A DNA stretch of 64,000 nucleotides from Klebsiella oxytoca NBRC 105695 (GCF_001598695.1 NZ_BCZK01000018.1:40541-104540); one strand, 5' to 3'. Numbered from the stretch's first letter, positions 1 to 11,846 are shown. Notes: generated by a model not told the origin, from the sequence alone. Program-made: numbers and translations.

Positions 1-139
1 TGCGCGCCAGAATCACTTCCTGCTGCAAAGTCGGTTGCAATGGCACCGCGAGGACTGCGTCCTTACGCCAGGCAGAGTTGCTGCATCCTGCCAGCGTGAG
101 AGCTGTCGCCACGAAACACCAGCGCAAAAAAGGCTTCAT
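1..139 (-). CDS. nlpI: NlpI lipoprotein, N-terminal part (cut by window edge)
   Basis: About 46 N-terminal residues are present; the rest lies beyond the left edge. The ATG at 139-137 follows a purine-rich ribosome site. The product begins with a basic-hydrophobic signal peptide ending in the lipobox L-A-G-C (Cys19), so it should be lipidated. The residue after Cys is Ser, which fits outer-membrane sorting. In E. coli NlpI is an outer-membrane TPR adaptor for peptidoglycan hydrolases, including turnover of MepS, and it always follows pnp, as here. The identification rests on the N-terminus and the gene order. Confidence 0.85.
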   Translation of the reverse strand, partial: MKPFLRWCFVATALTLAGCSNSAWRKDAVLAVPLQPTLQQEVILAR

Positions 140-214
140 TTCCCACTCCCGAAGACAACGATTGGATGAACGTCCAGTTCCCCGGCTGCAAACAGGGCTT
201 CCTGCCCGCAATGC

Positions 215-235
215 GCCCTCCGCAATGCGGAGGGC
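215..235 (-). other. Perfect hairpin after pnp
   Basis: Two 10-base arms (215-224 and 226-235) are exact inverted repeats in the pnp-nlpI gap. No T-run follows on the minus strand, so it looks more like a 3'-end stabilising or processing hairpin than a terminator. Read-through into nlpI is therefore likely. Confidence 0.55.
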
Positions 236-246
236 AAACGGCAACC

Positions 247-2385
247 TTACTCGCCCTGCTGTTCGGCAGCCGGAGCTTCCGGCGCAGCCGCAGGCTGAGT
301 TTGTTCAGTTGCTTCTTTGATGCTCAGACGGACACGGCCCTGACGGTCAACTTCCAGAACCTTAACCGGCACTTCCTGACCCATCTGCAGATAGTCGGTC
401 ACTTTCTCAACGCGCTTGTCGGCGATCTGAGAGATGTGAACCAGACCCTCTTTACCGCCGCCAATGGCAACGAATGCGCCAAAGTCAACGATGCGGGTCA
501 CTTTACCGTTATAGATACGGCCAACTTCGATCTCAGCGGTGATCTCTTCGATACGACGAATCGCGTGCTGCGCTTTGTCGCCATCGGTTGCTGCGATTTT
601 GACGGTACCGTCATCTTCGATTTCGATAGTGGTGCCGGTTTCTTCGGTAAGCGCGCGAATAACGGAGCCGCCTTTACCGATAACGTCTTTAATTTTGTCC
701 GGGCTGATCTTGATCGTGTGAATACGCGGTGCGAACTCAGAGATATCGCCGCGCGGCGCATTAATCGCCTGTTCCATCACGCCCAGGATGTGCAGACGCG
801 CACCTTTAGCCTGGTTCAGAGCAACCTGCATGATCTCTTTGGTGATACCTTCAATTTTGATATCCATCTGCAGAGCAGAGATACCTTCACGGGAACCCGC
901 AACTTTGAAGTCCATATCGCCCAGGTGATCTTCATCGCCCAGAATGTCAGACAGTACGACGAAGTTGTCGCCTTCTTTCACCAGACCCATTGCGATACCC
1001 GCAACGGCGGCTTTCACCGGCACACCTGCGTCCATCAGCGCCAGAGAAGCGCCACAAACGGAAGCCATGGAGGAGGAACCGTTCGATTCGGTGATTTCAG
1101 AAACCACGCGTACGGTGTACGGGAACTCTTCGATAGTCGGCATCACGGCCAGTACGCCGCGCTTAGCCAGACGACCGTGACCGATTTCACGACGCTTCGG
1201 AGAGCCGACCATTCCCGTTTCGCCTACGGAGTACGGAGGGAAGTTATAGTGGAACAGGAAGGAGTCAGTACGCTCGCCCATCAGCTCATCGATATTCTGC
1301 GCGTCACGTGCGGTGCCCAGGGTCGCGGTAACCAGCGCCTGAGTTTCACCACGGGTAAACAGTGCTGAACCGTGGGTACGCGGCAGAACGCCGGTACGAA
1401 CGTCCAGACCACGAATCATATCTTTTTCACGACCATCGATACGCGGCTCACCGGCCAGTACGCGGCTACGCACCACGTTTTTCTCGATTGCGTGCAGGAT
1501 TTCGCCCAGTTCGTTAGCGTCCAGGGTTTCATCTTCCGCAACCAGGGTCGCGATAGTTTCGGATTTGATCACGTCAACCTGAGCATAACGCTCCTGTTTG
1601 TCGGTGATACGGTACGCATCGCTCAGGCGAGATTCAGCCAGCGCAGCGACACGCGCGTTCAGCGCGGCATCAACCACTTCCGGCTGCCAGTCCCAACGCG
1701 GTTTACCGGCTTCTTTCACCAGGTCGTTGATGTTCTGAATAACAACCTGCTGCTGGTCGTGACCAAACACGACCGCGCCCAGCATCTGGTCTTCGCTCAG
1801 CAGTTCAGCTTCGGATTCAACCATCAGTACTGCGGCTTCGGTACCCGCAACAACCAGATCCAGTTTGCTGGACTTCAGCTCTTCCTGGGTCGGGTTCAGC
1901 ACGTACTGGTCATTAATATAACCCACGCGCGCGGCGCCAATTGGGCCGTTAAACGGAATACCGGACAGAGACAGCGCAGCGGAAGCGCCGATCATCGCGA
2001 CGATATCCGGGTTAACCTGTGGGTTAACGGAAACGACGGTCGCAATAACCTGAACTTCGTTAACGAAGCCTTCCGGGAACAGCGGGCGAACCGGGCGGTC
2101 AATCAGACGCGCAATCAGGGTTTCGCCTTCGCTCGGACGGCCTTCACGACGGAAGAAACCACCCGGGATTTTACCAGCAGCGTAAGTACGCTCCTGATAG
2201 TTAACGGTCAGCGGGAAGAAATCCTGGCCTGGCTTCGCTTTTTTCTGGCCGACTACGGTAACGAATACCGCGGTGTCATCCATGCTAACCATAACGGCGG
2301 CAGTTGCCTGGCGCGCCATCATGCCGGTCTCCAGCGTTACGGTATGTTGGCCGTACTGGAATTTACGAACGATCGGATTAAGCAA
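247..2385 (-). CDS. pnp: Polyribonucleotide nucleotidyltransferase (PNPase)
   Basis: A 712-residue 3'-5' phosphorolytic exoribonuclease, trimeric and a component of the RNA degradosome. Two RNase PH domains (about 1-140 and 310-550) flank an alpha-helical linker. The second contains the active-site stretch around [12 protein letters not shown] domain with I-G-K-G-G and a C-terminal S1 domain follow. The tail is rich in Ala, Pro and Gln. The start is TTG (2385-2383) preceded by AAGGAT, the same non-ATG start as in E. coli. A two-hairpin leader lies upstream, as expected for RNase III/PNPase autoregulation. It is the last but one gene of the metY-nusA operon. Confidence 0.97.
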   Translation of the reverse strand: MLNPIVRKFQYGQHTVTLETGMMARQATAAVMVSMDDTAVFVTVVGQKKAKPGQDFFPLTVNYQERTYAAGKIPGGFFRREGRPSEGETLIARLIDRPVRPLFPEGFVNEVQVIATVVSVNPQVNPDIVAMIGASAALSLSGIPFNGPIGAARVGYINDQYVLNPTQEELKSSKLDLVVAGTEAAVLMVESEAELLSEDQMLGAVVFGHDQQQVVIQNINDLVKEAGKPRWDWQPEVVDAALNARVAALAESRLSDAYRITDKQERYAQVDVIKSETIATLVAEDETLDANELGEILHAIEKNVVRSRVLAGEPRIDGREKDMIRGLDVRTGVLPRTHGSALFTRGETQALVTATLGTARDAQNIDELMGERTDSFLFHYNFPPYSVGETGMVGSPKRREIGHGRLAKRGVLAVMPTIEEFPYTVRVVSEITESNGSSSMASVCGASLALMDAGVPVKAAVAGIAMGLVKEGDNFVVLSDILGDEDHLGDMDFKVAGSREGISALQMDIKIEGITKEIMQVALNQAKGARLHILGVMEQAINAPRGDISEFAPRIHTIKISPDKIKDVIGKGGSVIRALTEETGTTIEIEDDGTVKIAATDGDKAQHAIRRIEEITAEIEVGRIYNGKVTRIVDFGAFVAIGGGKEGLVHISQIADKRVEKVTDYLQMGQEVPVKVLEVDRQGRVRLSIKEATEQTQPAAAPEAPAAEQQGE

Positions 2386-2407
2386 AATTCTATCCTTTTA
2401 TCTATAG

Positions 2408-2514
2408 ATGATGTCAAATCCACGATAAGACATCGTATGACCCGATCTTCTGCATCCTCGCGACTAATGACAACCTTTACCCGCCCCTGCGAGTCAAGCC
2501 TCTCATTAGCCGCG
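2408..2514 (-). promoter_or_regulatory. pnp leader double hairpin (RNase III autoregulation site)
   Basis: Two inverted repeats lie between rpsO and pnp. The long one pairs 2459-2470 with 2503-2514, with 11 of 12 positions complementary. The short one pairs 2410-2415 with 2429-2434, close to the pnp start. In E. coli, RNase III cuts such a stem and PNPase then degrades the short duplex arm, repressing its own mRNA. The arrangement is conserved here; function is inferred from that knowledge. Confidence 0.7.
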
Positions 2515-2584
2515 CGAACCTCTGCATGAAGATCATTAATAGCAACAATACATGAGTTTTTAATGAATTGCTGCCGCCCGGTCG

Positions 2585-2610
2585 AAAAAAGGGGCCGTGA
2601 GGCCCCTTCT
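2585..2610 (-). terminator. rpsO terminator
   Basis: A G/C stem (2591-2596 with 2601-2606, loop gtga) is followed on the minus strand by six T. It sits 17 bases after the rpsO stop. Partial read-through supplies pnp, as known in E. coli. Confidence 0.85.
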
Positions 2611-2626
2611 TCTGAAACTCGCAGAA

Positions 2627-2911
<285 letters not shown>

Positions 2912-3043
2912 TTAAAAGAAAGAAAGGGTGCCGATCTCTAATTCAGCAACCCCTGATATAACGCTCGCAAATGTTAAAACACTTTGGCGGACGTTAAGCG
3001 GCGATATTCTACTCGCAGCAGCCTTTTATCGCAAGGAAAGCGC

Positions 3044-3988
3044 TCAGGCAGGGTATTCAACCACCAGACGACGAGGCGCCACGCGGCCTTCATCATCGAT
3101 TTCCCCCATGCCAAGAAACTTCTCGTCATCACCTTCAGTGACGCGAACCAGCCCCTGCAGCGGCGCACCCGATGTCCGCACCGGATTACCGTTTTTAAAG
3201 TAGATGGCGGAGGTTTCCGGAATATTCACCAGCGGGTAATCCGAAGCCGGGCTGTCCATCGGCATCAACAGCGGGTCCAACAGCTGGGCTGCGGGAATAT
3301 CCTGCGCATTGGCTTGTTCAACCAGCGCCTGCAGCTGCTCCAGCGTCACCATCCGTTCGACGGGATATTTACTGACCGCCAGGCGACGCAGGAAAGTGAC
3401 GTGCGCGCCGCATCCAAGCTTCTCGCCTAAATCATCAATAATCGTGCGAATGTAGGTGCCTTTGGAGCAATGAATTTCCAGCTCAAGCTCCGTCCCCTCA
3501 TGGCGGATAAACAGCAGCTCGTAAACCGTAATCGGCCGGGATTCACGCGGTACTTCAATCCCCTGACGGGCATATTCGTACAGTTTTTTCCCCTGGTATT
3601 TCAGCGCCGAATACATCGACGGCACCTGCTGGGTTTCACCACGAAAGCCATCGAGCGCGGCTGCCAGCTGCTCAGGACTAAAAGTCAGCGGACGTTCTTC
3701 CACCACCTGGCCGTCGGCATCAGAGGTATCGGTGCGCTGGCCAAGTTTAGCAATCACGCGGTAGCGCTTGTCAGAATCAAGCAGATACTGGGAAAACTTT
3801 GTCGCTTCCCCGAGGCAAATCGGCAACATGCCGGTCGCCAGCGGATCCAGCGCTCCCGTATGCCCTGCCCGGTTAGCATTATAAAGTCGTTTAACTTTCT
3901 GCAGCACGTCGTTGCTGGATGCGCCTTGCGGTTTATCCAGCAACAGTACGCCGTGCACATCGCGACCGCGACGACGAGGACGACTCAT
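3044..3988 (-). CDS. truB: tRNA pseudouridine-55 synthase
   Basis: A 314-residue enzyme that makes pseudouridine 55 in the T-loop of tRNAs. The catalytic motif [11 protein letters not shown] is near residue 45, and the Asp in it is the nucleophile of the family. A PUA-type C-terminal domain follows. The ATG overlaps the rbfA stop by one base (TAATG), so the two genes are probably translationally coupled. Length matches E. coli TruB. Confidence 0.97.
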   Translation of the reverse strand: MSRPRRRGRDVHGVLLLDKPQGASSNDVLQKVKRLYNANRAGHTGALDPLATGMLPICLGEATKFSQYLLDSDKRYRVIAKLGQRTDTSDADGQVVEERPLTFSPEQLAAALDGFRGETQQVPSMYSALKYQGKKLYEYARQGIEVPRESRPITVYELLFIRHEGTELELEIHCSKGTYIRTIIDDLGEKLGCGAHVTFLRRLAVSKYPVERMVTLEQLQALVEQANAQDIPAAQLLDPLLMPMDSPASDYPLVNIPETSAIYFKNGNPVRTSGAPLQGLVRVTEGDDEKFLGMGEIDDEGRVAPRRLVVEYPA

Positions 3989-4389
3989 TAGTCCTCCTTA
4001 CTGTCGTCCGGGTTCACACGACGCTCATCGTCATGTTTCACCACGCTGGTCACCAGGTTCGACATGCGCATTCCTTCGACTAATGAATTGTCGTAGAAGA
4101 AGGTCAGTTCCGGCACGATACGCAGGCGCATTGCTTTGCCCAGCAGCGAGCGAATAAAACCAGACGCTTCCTGCAAAGCCTTGATGCCCGCTTTCACGGC
4201 GGCTTCGTCTTTGTCGTTCAGGAAGGTCACAAACACTTTGGCATAGGCCAGGTCGCGGGACATCTCGACGCCTGAAACCGTGGTCATCATGCCCAGACGC
4301 GGGTCTTTAATTTCGCGCTGCAGGATGATTGCGATCTCTTTTTGCATCTCCTGAGCCACGCGCTGCGGGCGACCAAATTCTTTCGCCAT
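3988..4389 (-). CDS. rbfA: Ribosome-binding factor A
   Basis: 133 residues starting M-A-K-E-F-G-R. A longer reading frame opens six codons upstream, but the chosen ATG has a GGAG site at the right distance and gives the E. coli length. RbfA is a cold-shock 30S maturation factor with a KH-like fold that acts on the 16S 5' end. It overlaps truB by one base and follows infB after a gap holding a hairpin and a REP unit. Confidence 0.96.
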   Translation of the reverse strand: MAKEFGRPQRVAQEMQKEIAIILQREIKDPRLGMMTTVSGVEMSRDLAYAKVFVTFLNDKDEAAVKAGIKALQEASGFIRSLLGKAMRLRIVPELTFFYDNSLVEGMRMSNLVTSVVKHDDERRVNPDDSKED

Positions 4390-4410
4390 AATAAATTCTC
4401 CAGACAAATA

Positions 4411-4430
4411 AGGGGGCCACGCGGCCCCCT
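4411..4430 (-). other. infB-rbfA intergenic hairpin
   Basis: An 8-base perfect G/C stem (4411-4418 with 4423-4430, loop acgc). On the minus strand it is followed by TTATTTG rather than a clean U-run, so it is a weak terminator or an RNA processing/stabilising hairpin inside the operon. Confidence 0.6.
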
Positions 4431-4444
4431 TTAATTTTGTATAA

Positions 4445-4470
4445 CCGGGTGGCGCTGCGCTTCCCCGGCC
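4445..4470. repeat. REP (palindromic) unit
   Basis: An imperfect palindrome built on CCGGGTGGCGCTGCGC and CCCCGG. It is nearly the same as the unit at 63452-63480, which shows it is a dispersed repeat. It lies in the infB-rbfA gap. REP units commonly protect upstream mRNA from 3' exonucleases. Confidence 0.75.
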
Positions 4471-4480
4471 TACTAAACGA

Positions 4481-7171
4481 TTAATCGATGGTACGTTGAA
4501 TCTCGATGATTTCGAACACTTCGATCATATCGCCAACGCGAACGTCGTTGTAGTTCTTAACGCCGATACCACACTCCATGCCGTTACGAACTTCGTTAAC
4601 GTCATCTTTGAAGCGGCGCAGGGATTCCAGCTCGCCTTCATAGATAACCACATTGTCGCGCAGTACGCGGATTGGGTTATGACGCTTAATCGTACCTTCA
4701 GTAACCATACAGCCTGCGATGGCGCCGAATTTCGGCGATTTGAACACATCACGGACTTCGGCCAGACCAATGATCTGCTGTTTCAGTTCCGGAGACAGCA
4801 TGCCGCTCATCGCTGCTTTCACTTCGTCGATCAGATGATAGATGACGGAGTAGTAGCGCAGATCCAGGCTTTCCGCGTCGATAACTTTACGTGCGGATGC
4901 ATCAGCACGAACGTTAAAGCCAACCAGAATCGCGTTGGAGGCAGCGGCCAGGGTTGCGTCGGTTTCGGTGATACCACCTACGCCGGAACCGATAATCTTC
5001 ACTTTCACTTCGTCAGTAGACAGTTTCAGCAAGGAGTCGGAGATCGCTTCCACAGAACCCTGCACGTCCGCTTTGAGGACGATGTTCACTTCGTGAACTT
5101 CGCCTTCGGTCATGTTGGCGAACATGTTCTCAAGTTTAGATTTCTGCTGACGAGCCAGCTTAACTTCACGGAATTTACCCTGACGATACAGCGCAACTTC
5201 ACGTGCTTTCTTCTCGTCACGAACGACGGTCACTTCGTCACCGGCAGCCGGTACGCCTGACAGGCCGAGGATTTCCACCGGAATGGATGGACCCGCTTCC
5301 AGCACTTCCTGACCCAGTTCGTTACGCATCGCACGAACGCGACCATATTCGAAACCGCACAGGACGATGTCACCCTTGTGCAGCGTACCTTCGCGTACCA
5401 GAACGGTAGCAACCGGACCACGACCTTTATCCAGGAAGGATTCGATAACCGCGCCGCTCGCCATACCTTTACGAACCGCTTTCAGCTCCAGAACTTCAGC
5501 CTGCAGCAGGATTGCGTCCAGCAGTTCGTCGATGCCGGTACCCGCTTTAGCAGACACGTGGACGAACTGGCTTTCACCGCCCCACTCTTCCGGCAGAATG
5601 CCGTACTGGGACAGTTCGTTTTTAACGCGATCCGGATCCGCTTCCGGCTTATCGATTTTGTTCACCGCAACCACGACCGGCACACCCGCCGCTTTCGCGT
5701 GCTGAATAGCTTCGATGGTCTGCGGCATCACGCCGTCGTCTGCCGCCACAACCAGAACCACGATATCCGTCGCCTGAGCACCACGAGCACGCATAGAGGT
5801 GAACGCGGCGTGGCCCGGGGTATCCAGGAAGGTGATCATACCGTTGTCGGTTTCGACGTGGTAAGCACCGATATGCTGGGTAATGCCGCCCGCTTCGCCA
5901 GAGGCCACTTTCGTTGAACGAATGTAGTCCAGCAGAGAGGTTTTACCGTGGTCAACGTGACCCATGATAGTCACAACCGGTGCGCGCGGTTCCGCCGCAG
6001 CGCCGGTGTCACGGTCGCTCATTACCGCTTCTTCCAGCTCGTTTTCACGACGCAGGATAACTTTGTGGCCCATCTCTTCGGCAACCAGCTGTGCGGTTTC
6101 CTGGTCGATGACCTGGTTAATCGTCGCCATAGCGCCCAGCTTCATCATCGCTTTGATGACCTGAGAACCTTTAACGGCCATCTTGTTGGCCAGATCGCCA
6201 ACGGTGATGGTTTCACCGATGATAACATCACGGTTAACCGCCTGAGCCGGCTTCTGGAAGCCTTGCTGCAGAGCCGAACCCTTACGATGTTTACCACCTT
6301 TACCGCCGCGAACGGCCGCACGGGCTTCTTCACGATCGGCTTTCGATTCAGCGTGTTTGTTGCCTTTCTTAGCCGGACGCGCTGCTTTCGCATTACGTCC
6401 ACGGCCGCGACCGCCTTCAACTTCACGATCGTTATCGTCTTCAGCCTGACGCGCATGCTGAGAAGTTGTTACGTGATAGTCAGTGGTCTCTTCAGGCGTT
6501 TCTGGCGCTTCAGTCCAGTTCTTTTCGTTTTCTTGAGCCATACGGCGTGCTTCTTCCGCTACACGGCGCGCTTCTTCTTCAAGTTTGCGGCGTGCTTCTT
6601 CTTCCGATTTGCGCTTCAGCTCCGCAGCTTCGTTTTCGCGGCGTTGCTTTTCAGCCTGGGCGGTTTTGGTCATATCGTCGGTTTGTTGATTGCTCACTTT
6701 GTCTTTTTCCGCGGCTTCACGTTTCGCTTTATCGGCGAGTTCACGTTTCGCTTGTTCTGCGGCCTCACGTTCAGCTTTTAATTGCGCCTCGCGTTTGGCA
6801 GCTTCTTCTGCCTCACGACGGGCTTGCTCTTCCGCTTCACGCTGCGCCTGCTCTTCCGCGGCAAGGCGTTCGGCCTCTTGCGGATCGCGTTTCACAAAGG
6901 TGCGTTTCTTGCGGACTTCGATTTGTACCGACTTACTCTTTCCACCGGTACCCGGAATATTTAACGTGCTGCGCGTTTTGCGCTGCAGCGTCAGCTTGTC
7001 GGGCGCTGAGCCGTGTTCACGGTTCAGGTGCGTCAACAAGGTTTGCTTCTCTTGCGCGGTCACAGAATCATCAGCCGATTTGCGGATCCCTGCATCAGCA
7101 AATTGCTGTATCAGGCGATCCACAGAGGTCTGAATCTCTGAGGCCAGCGCTTTAATGGTCACATCTGTCAT
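4481..7171 (-). CDS. infB: Translation initiation factor IF-2
   Basis: 896 residues, slightly longer than E. coli IF-2 (890). The N-terminal domain is followed by a highly charged E-A-x-R-K-rich coiled region (about 95-215). The GTPase domain has [13 protein letters not shown] and N-K-I-D, and C-terminal domains binding fMet-tRNA follow. An in-frame GTG at 6697 (codon 159, before S-N-Q-Q) and an ATG at codon 167 match the positions of the shorter IF2-2 and IF2-3 starts of E. coli. IF-2 delivers initiator tRNA to the 30S subunit. It lies 24 bases after nusA. Confidence 0.98.
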   Translation of the reverse strand: MTDVTIKALASEIQTSVDRLIQQFADAGIRKSADDSVTAQEKQTLLTHLNREHGSAPDKLTLQRKTRSTLNIPGTGGKSKSVQIEVRKKRTFVKRDPQEAERLAAEEQAQREAEEQARREAEEAAKREAQLKAEREAAEQAKRELADKAKREAAEKDKVSNQQTDDMTKTAQAEKQRRENEAAELKRKSEEEARRKLEEEARRVAEEARRMAQENEKNWTEAPETPEETTDYHVTTSQHARQAEDDNDREVEGGRGRGRNAKAARPAKKGNKHAESKADREEARAAVRGGKGGKHRKGSALQQGFQKPAQAVNRDVIIGETITVGDLANKMAVKGSQVIKAMMKLGAMATINQVIDQETAQLVAEEMGHKVILRRENELEEAVMSDRDTGAAAEPRAPVVTIMGHVDHGKTSLLDYIRSTKVASGEAGGITQHIGAYHVETDNGMITFLDTPGHAAFTSMRARGAQATDIVVLVVAADDGVMPQTIEAIQHAKAAGVPVVVAVNKIDKPEADPDRVKNELSQYGILPEEWGGESQFVHVSAKAGTGIDELLDAILLQAEVLELKAVRKGMASGAVIESFLDKGRGPVATVLVREGTLHKGDIVLCGFEYGRVRAMRNELGQEVLEAGPSIPVEILGLSGVPAAGDEVTVVRDEKKAREVALYRQGKFREVKLARQQKSKLENMFANMTEGEVHEVNIVLKADVQGSVEAISDSLLKLSTDEVKVKIIGSGVGGITETDATLAAASNAILVGFNVRADASARKVIDAESLDLRYYSVIYHLIDEVKAAMSGMLSPELKQQIIGLAEVRDVFKSPKFGAIAGCMVTEGTIKRHNPIRVLRDNVVIYEGELESLRRFKDDVNEVRNGMECGIGVKNYNDVRVGDMIEVFEIIEIQRTID

Positions 7172-7195
7172 GCTGTTCCTTCCTGCTACAGTTTA

Positions 7196-8683
7196 TTACG
7201 CTTCGTCGCCGAACCAACAAATATTACGAGCGGCCATGATAAGTTCTCCGGCTTTCTCGTCGGTCAAGCCTTCGATATCAGCCAGATCATCAATGCCCTG
7301 CTCGGCGAGATCTTCCAGCGTACAAACACCACGGGCGGCCAGGGTGAATGCCAGGGTGCGATCCATGCCTTCCAGATTCAACAGATCGTCGGCAGGTTTG
7401 CTGTCTCCCAGGCTCTCTTCTTTGGCCAGCGCCAGCGTGGTCAGCGCGTTTTTCGCCCGCTCACGAAGTGCTTCAACGGTCGGTTCATCCAGACCGTCAA
7501 TTTCCAGCAGTTCTTTCATTGGCACATAGGCCAGTTCTTCCAGAGTGGCGAAACCTTCTTCAACCAGCAGCGTGGCGAAATCTTCATCAATATCAAGATA
7601 TTTAGTGAAGGTATCAATCGCTGCATGGGCTTCAGCCTGATGCTTAGCCTGGAGGTCATCAACGGTCATGACGTTCAGTTCCCAGCCGCTCAGCTGAGAC
7701 GCCAGACGGACGTTCTGACCGTTACGGCCAATGGCCTGCGCCAGGTTGCCCGCTTCGACTGCGATATCCATGGTGTGCTTGTCTTCATCTACCACGATAG
7801 AGGCGACGTCAGCCGGAGCCATGGCGTTAATGACAAATTGCGCCGGGTTATCGTCCCACAGCACGATATCAATACGCTCGCCGCCCAGTTCAGTCGAGAC
7901 CGCCTGAACGCGCGCGCCGCGCATACCGACGCAGGCACCCACCGGATCGATGCGCTTATCGTTGGTTTTAACCGCGATTTTGGCACGAGAGCCAGGATCG
8001 CGAGCCGCCGCTTTAATTTCGAGAACTTCTTCACCAATTTCCGGAACTTCAATGCGGAACAGTTCAATCAGCATTTCCGGCTTGGAACGCGTCACGAACA
8101 GCTGCGCGCCACGCGCTTCCGGGCGGACTGCGTACAGTACGCCGCGGATACGGTCACCCGGACGGAAGTTTTCACGCGGCAGCATGTCTTCACGCAGGAT
8201 CACGGCTTCAGCGTTGTTGCCCAGATCCAGCGTAATGTTGTCGCGATTCACTTTCTTCACTACGCCCGTGATAATTTCACCTTCGTGCTCACGGAACTGA
8301 TCAACGACCATTGCGCGTTCGGCTTCACGTACTTTTTGTACGATAACCTGCTTCGCAGTCTGCGTAGTGATACGGTCAAAGGTGACAGATTCAATCTGGT
8401 CTTCGACGTAATCGCCAGGATTCATGCTTTCATCTTCGAAACGCGCAGCTTCCAGCGTGATTTCGCGCGTCGGCTGGGTGACTTCTTCCACAACCAGCCA
8501 GCGACGGAATGTGTCGAAATCACCGCTTTTACGATCGATTTCTACGCGAACGTCGATCTCTTGTTCATATTTTTTCTTAGTAGCCGTTGCTAACGCACTT
8601 TCCAACGCTTCGAAAATTTTCTCACGCGGCAGCGCCTTTTCGTTGGAAACGGCTTCAACAACAGCCAAAATTTCTTTGTTCAT
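7196..8683 (-). CDS. nusA: Transcription elongation/termination factor NusA
   Basis: 495 residues with the full enterobacterial architecture: an N-terminal RNA polymerase-binding domain (about 1-125), S1 (about 135-200), two KH domains (about 230-345), and two acidic C-terminal repeats (about 364-495) that contact RNAP alpha and the N protein in lambda. NusA modulates pausing, intrinsic termination and antitermination. It lies between rimP and infB in one operon. In E. coli the operon is autoregulated by NusA; tandem hairpins after metY could serve that role here. Confidence 0.98.
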   Translation of the reverse strand: MNKEILAVVEAVSNEKALPREKIFEALESALATATKKKYEQEIDVRVEIDRKSGDFDTFRRWLVVEEVTQPTREITLEAARFEDESMNPGDYVEDQIESVTFDRITTQTAKQVIVQKVREAERAMVVDQFREHEGEIITGVVKKVNRDNITLDLGNNAEAVILREDMLPRENFRPGDRIRGVLYAVRPEARGAQLFVTRSKPEMLIELFRIEVPEIGEEVLEIKAAARDPGSRAKIAVKTNDKRIDPVGACVGMRGARVQAVSTELGGERIDIVLWDDNPAQFVINAMAPADVASIVVDEDKHTMDIAVEAGNLAQAIGRNGQNVRLASQLSGWELNVMTVDDLQAKHQAEAHAAIDTFTKYLDIDEDFATLLVEEGFATLEELAYVPMKELLEIDGLDEPTVEALRERAKNALTTLALAKEESLGDSKPADDLLNLEGMDRTLAFTLAARGVCTLEDLAEQGIDDLADIEGLTDEKAGELIMAARNICWFGDEA

Positions 8684-8710
8684 CGGGGCCTTTCACCTCA
8701 ATCCAGACTG

Positions 8711-9163
8711 TTAAAAGTGGGGAACCAGGTTCGCCTTCTGGATGTTACTCAGCGCGAACACTTCATCTTTGCCTTCGACGGTTACCGTGATCATCTCACC
8801 GTCTACCGCTTTGATAAGGCCCTGCCATTTGCGTCGGTTCTGTACCGCCATGCGCAAAACCAGCGAAACTTCTTCGCCGATGAAACGCTCATAGTGTTCG
8901 GCGGTAAACATAGGACGATCGAGACCAGGGGAAGAAACTTCCAGGTTATAAGCGACTGTAATCGGGTCTTCTACGTCCATAACAGCACTGACCTGGTGAC
9001 TCACATCAGCACAATCATCAACATTGATGCCATCTTCACTATCAATATAGATGCGCAGTGTGGATGTGCGACCGCGAATAAATTCGATGCCGACCAGCTC
9101 AAAGCCAAGCGCTTCAACTGGCGCTGTGAGCATCTCTGTTAATTTTTGCTCTAATGTGGACAA
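8711..9163 (-). CDS. rimP: Ribosome maturation factor RimP
   Basis: 150 residues beginning S-T-L-E-Q after Met. I chose the TTG at 9163-9161 because a G-rich stretch (GGGGGTGGG) lies just before it and the length equals E. coli RimP. Another TTG four codons upstream (9175) has no ribosome site. RimP assists 30S assembly, acting before RbfA and RimM. It is the first protein gene after metY and lies 27 bases before nusA. Confidence 0.95.
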   Translation of the reverse strand: MSTLEQKLTEMLTAPVEALGFELVGIEFIRGRTSTLRIYIDSEDGINVDDCADVSHQVSAVMDVEDPITVAYNLEVSSPGLDRPMFTAEHYERFIGEEVSLVLRMAVQNRRKWQGLIKAVDGEMITVTVEGKDEVFALSNIQKANLVPHF

Positions 9164-9179
9164 ACCCACCCCCAAGACA

Positions 9180-9205
9180 TAAAAAAAGGGCGTATAGCCC
9201 AGTTA
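9180..9205 (-). terminator. Second hairpin between metY and rimP
   Basis: On the minus strand GGGC-TATAC-GCCC is followed by seven T, just before the rimP start. Together with the hairpin at 9222-9250 it forms a tandem pair that must be partly read through for rimP-nusA-infB expression. Confidence 0.7.
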
Positions 9206-9221
9206 TTCTGAAGTCAGATAA

Positions 9222-9250
9222 CAAAAAACCCCGATAAATCGGGGCTTTAG
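9222..9250 (-). terminator. metY terminator
   Basis: A stem of AGCCCCGA against TCGGGG(T) with a short AT loop, followed by six T on the minus strand. It lies 120 bases after the tRNA end. Confidence 0.8.
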
Positions 9251-9369
9251 ATAACTGAACCCTGAGATCGCAACTGCGATCTGGAACACTTTCCAGAAGA
9301 ATTCTTTCAAATTCGTCTACGAAGGACCCGGTCCTCACAGTATATTTGAAAAAGTACTTAATGGGAAAG

Positions 9370-9446
<77 letters not shown>

Positions 9447-9461
9447 CCTGAAACGTGGCAT

Positions 9462-9490
9462 ATTTTACTCGTTTTGAGCAAAAGACGCAA
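9462..9490 (-). promoter_or_regulatory. metY operon promoter
   Basis: On the minus strand TTGCGT and TAAAAT are 17 bases apart, with TAAAAT 15 bases before the mature tRNA. The expected start site lies about 8 bases before the tRNA and is GC-rich, as in stringently controlled promoters. Confidence 0.65.
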
Positions 9491-9663
9491 ATACTGCTGG
9501 GATTTGGTACCGAGAGACGGGACATAAAATCGTAGTGAATTGTATTGATACTTCATATATTTTGTCAACATGAATTTCACATAGCGGGTTTCGGTTCGTG
9601 CTGGTATTTCAGGGTTTTTTGGTAAAAAGCGGTTTCGCCTCTTCCTGTCACCAGCAAAAGATG

Positions 9664-9702
9664 ATTAAATGAAAACTCACAATTAATGCATAAACATGCA
9701 AT
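9664..9702 (+). promoter_or_regulatory. Tandem ARG boxes (ArgR operator) of argG
   Basis: Two 18-base imperfect palindromes, 9664-9681 and 9685-9702, are separated by exactly 3 bases, the usual spacing of ArgR operators. Against the TGAAT-N4-ATTCA core, the first reads TAAAT-N4-ACTCA and the second TGCAT-N4-ATGCA, 8 of 10 matches each. They end 51 bases before argG, so the arginine repressor should shut argG off when arginine is plentiful. Confidence 0.8.
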
Positions 9703-9714
9703 AAAGATTGTTGA

Positions 9715-11097
<1,383 letters not shown>

Positions 11098-11115
11098 CAT
11101 CCCTGAGAAAACAGT

Positions 11116-11140
11116 AAAGGCCGCGCAAGCGGCCTTTTTT
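11116..11140 (+). terminator. argG terminator
   Basis: A 9-base perfect stem (11116-11124 with 11129-11137, loop gcaa) ends in a run of six T on the plus strand, 18 bases after the argG stop. Confidence 0.88.
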
Positions 11141-11213
11141 ATGCTGTGAAATCCCGCCCCCAACTGAAGAGGAATATCAGCCGCTTATGCGACTGCGCAC
11201 TTTTCTCTGGACG

Positions 11214-11243
11214 AAAAAAAAGACGCTTTTCAGCGTCTTTTTT
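11214..11243 (-). terminator. leuU terminator
   Basis: A stem AAGACGC/GCGTCTT with A-tracts on one side and T-tracts on the other, so it could work in both directions. It lies 8 bases after the encoded CCA of leuU on the minus strand and should end the secG-leuU transcript. Confidence 0.85.
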
Positions 11244-11251
11244 CAGGAAAT

Positions 11252-11338
11252 TGGTACCGAGGATGGGACTCGAACCCACAAGCCCGTTAGGGCACTACCA
11301 CCTCAAGGTAGCGTGTCTACCAATTCCACCACCTCGGT
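11252..11338 (-). tRNA. leuU: tRNA-Leu (GAG)
   Basis: 87 bases including an encoded CCA, with the long variable arm of leucine tRNAs and anticodon GAG (11304-11302). The acceptor stem ACCGAGG/CCTCGGT pairs fully. It lies directly after secG, as in E. coli, and is probably cut from the secG transcript. Confidence 0.97.
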
Positions 11339-11352
11339 ACGGATACTACTTA

Positions 11353-11682
11353 TCAGTGCGGGATGTCGCTGCTCGGCTGTGCCGGAGCTGTCGGCTGAGT
11401 TTGCTCGGTTTTCGGAGCGCTCAGGTTATCCCACTCACTTCCTTTGTTGGTCTTGTTGCTGTTGATATTACCCAGCGCCAGACTGATGATGAAGAACAGC
11501 GCAGCCAGGATACCAGTCATGCGGGTCATGAAGTTACCAGAACCGCTGGATCCAAACAGAGTGCCGGAAGCGCCTGCTCCGAAGGAGGCTCCCATATCAG
11601 CGCCTTTACCTTGCTGCAGCATAATCAGACCAACAAGGCCAATTGCCACAATAAGGAAAACAACTAAAAGAGCTTCGTACAT
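11353..11682 (-). CDS. secG: Protein-export membrane protein SecG
   Basis: 109 residues starting M-Y-E-A-L-L-V-V-F; an upstream in-frame start is less likely because the AAGGAACAGG ribosome site precedes this one. Two membrane helices (about 3-23 and 50-70) flank a Gly-rich cytosolic loop with the conserved G-K-G-A-D-M-G-A-S-F-G-A-G. The tail is rich in Thr, Pro and Gln. SecG is the non-essential SecYEG subunit that aids SecA cycling. It is followed at once by tRNA-Leu. Confidence 0.97.
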   Translation of the reverse strand: MYEALLVVFLIVAIGLVGLIMLQQGKGADMGASFGAGASGTLFGSSGSGNFMTRMTGILAALFFIISLALGNINSNKTNKGSEWDNLSAPKTEQTQPTAPAQPSSDIPH

Positions 11683-11817
11683 AATCAACCTGTTCCTTGC
11701 GGATTCGCCGCATACCAAGTGCTTCGACCAATAAAGCGGGACGTTTTAACGTTTCCCACTGAAGCGGGTGTGAATACTAACCAAAGCGAATGACCTTCGC
11801 AAGGGCAATTTCAACGC

Positions 11818-11846
11818 ATTGTATCAAGTGCGGAAAAAAACAGCAA
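11818..11846 (-). promoter_or_regulatory. secG-leuU promoter
   Basis: On the minus strand TTGCTG and TACAAT are separated by 17 bases, between the glmM terminator and secG. The start site would give a leader of about 130 bases. Confidence 0.6.

Noticed and set aside
166..1368. 400-codon plus-strand open frame opposite pnp
   Set aside because: It is the shadow of pnp on the other strand, with no ribosome site and a composition set by the pnp codons. Similar long shadows opposite truB, infB, obgE, gltB and arcB were treated alike.
2420..2610. SraG small RNA on the plus strand
   Set aside because: Location fits, but I cannot recall the sequence well enough to match it and the terminator is poor.
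4482..4520. Possible frameshift or odd end of infB
   Set aside because: The C-terminus I-E-I-Q-R-T-I-D matches the family; no disruption.
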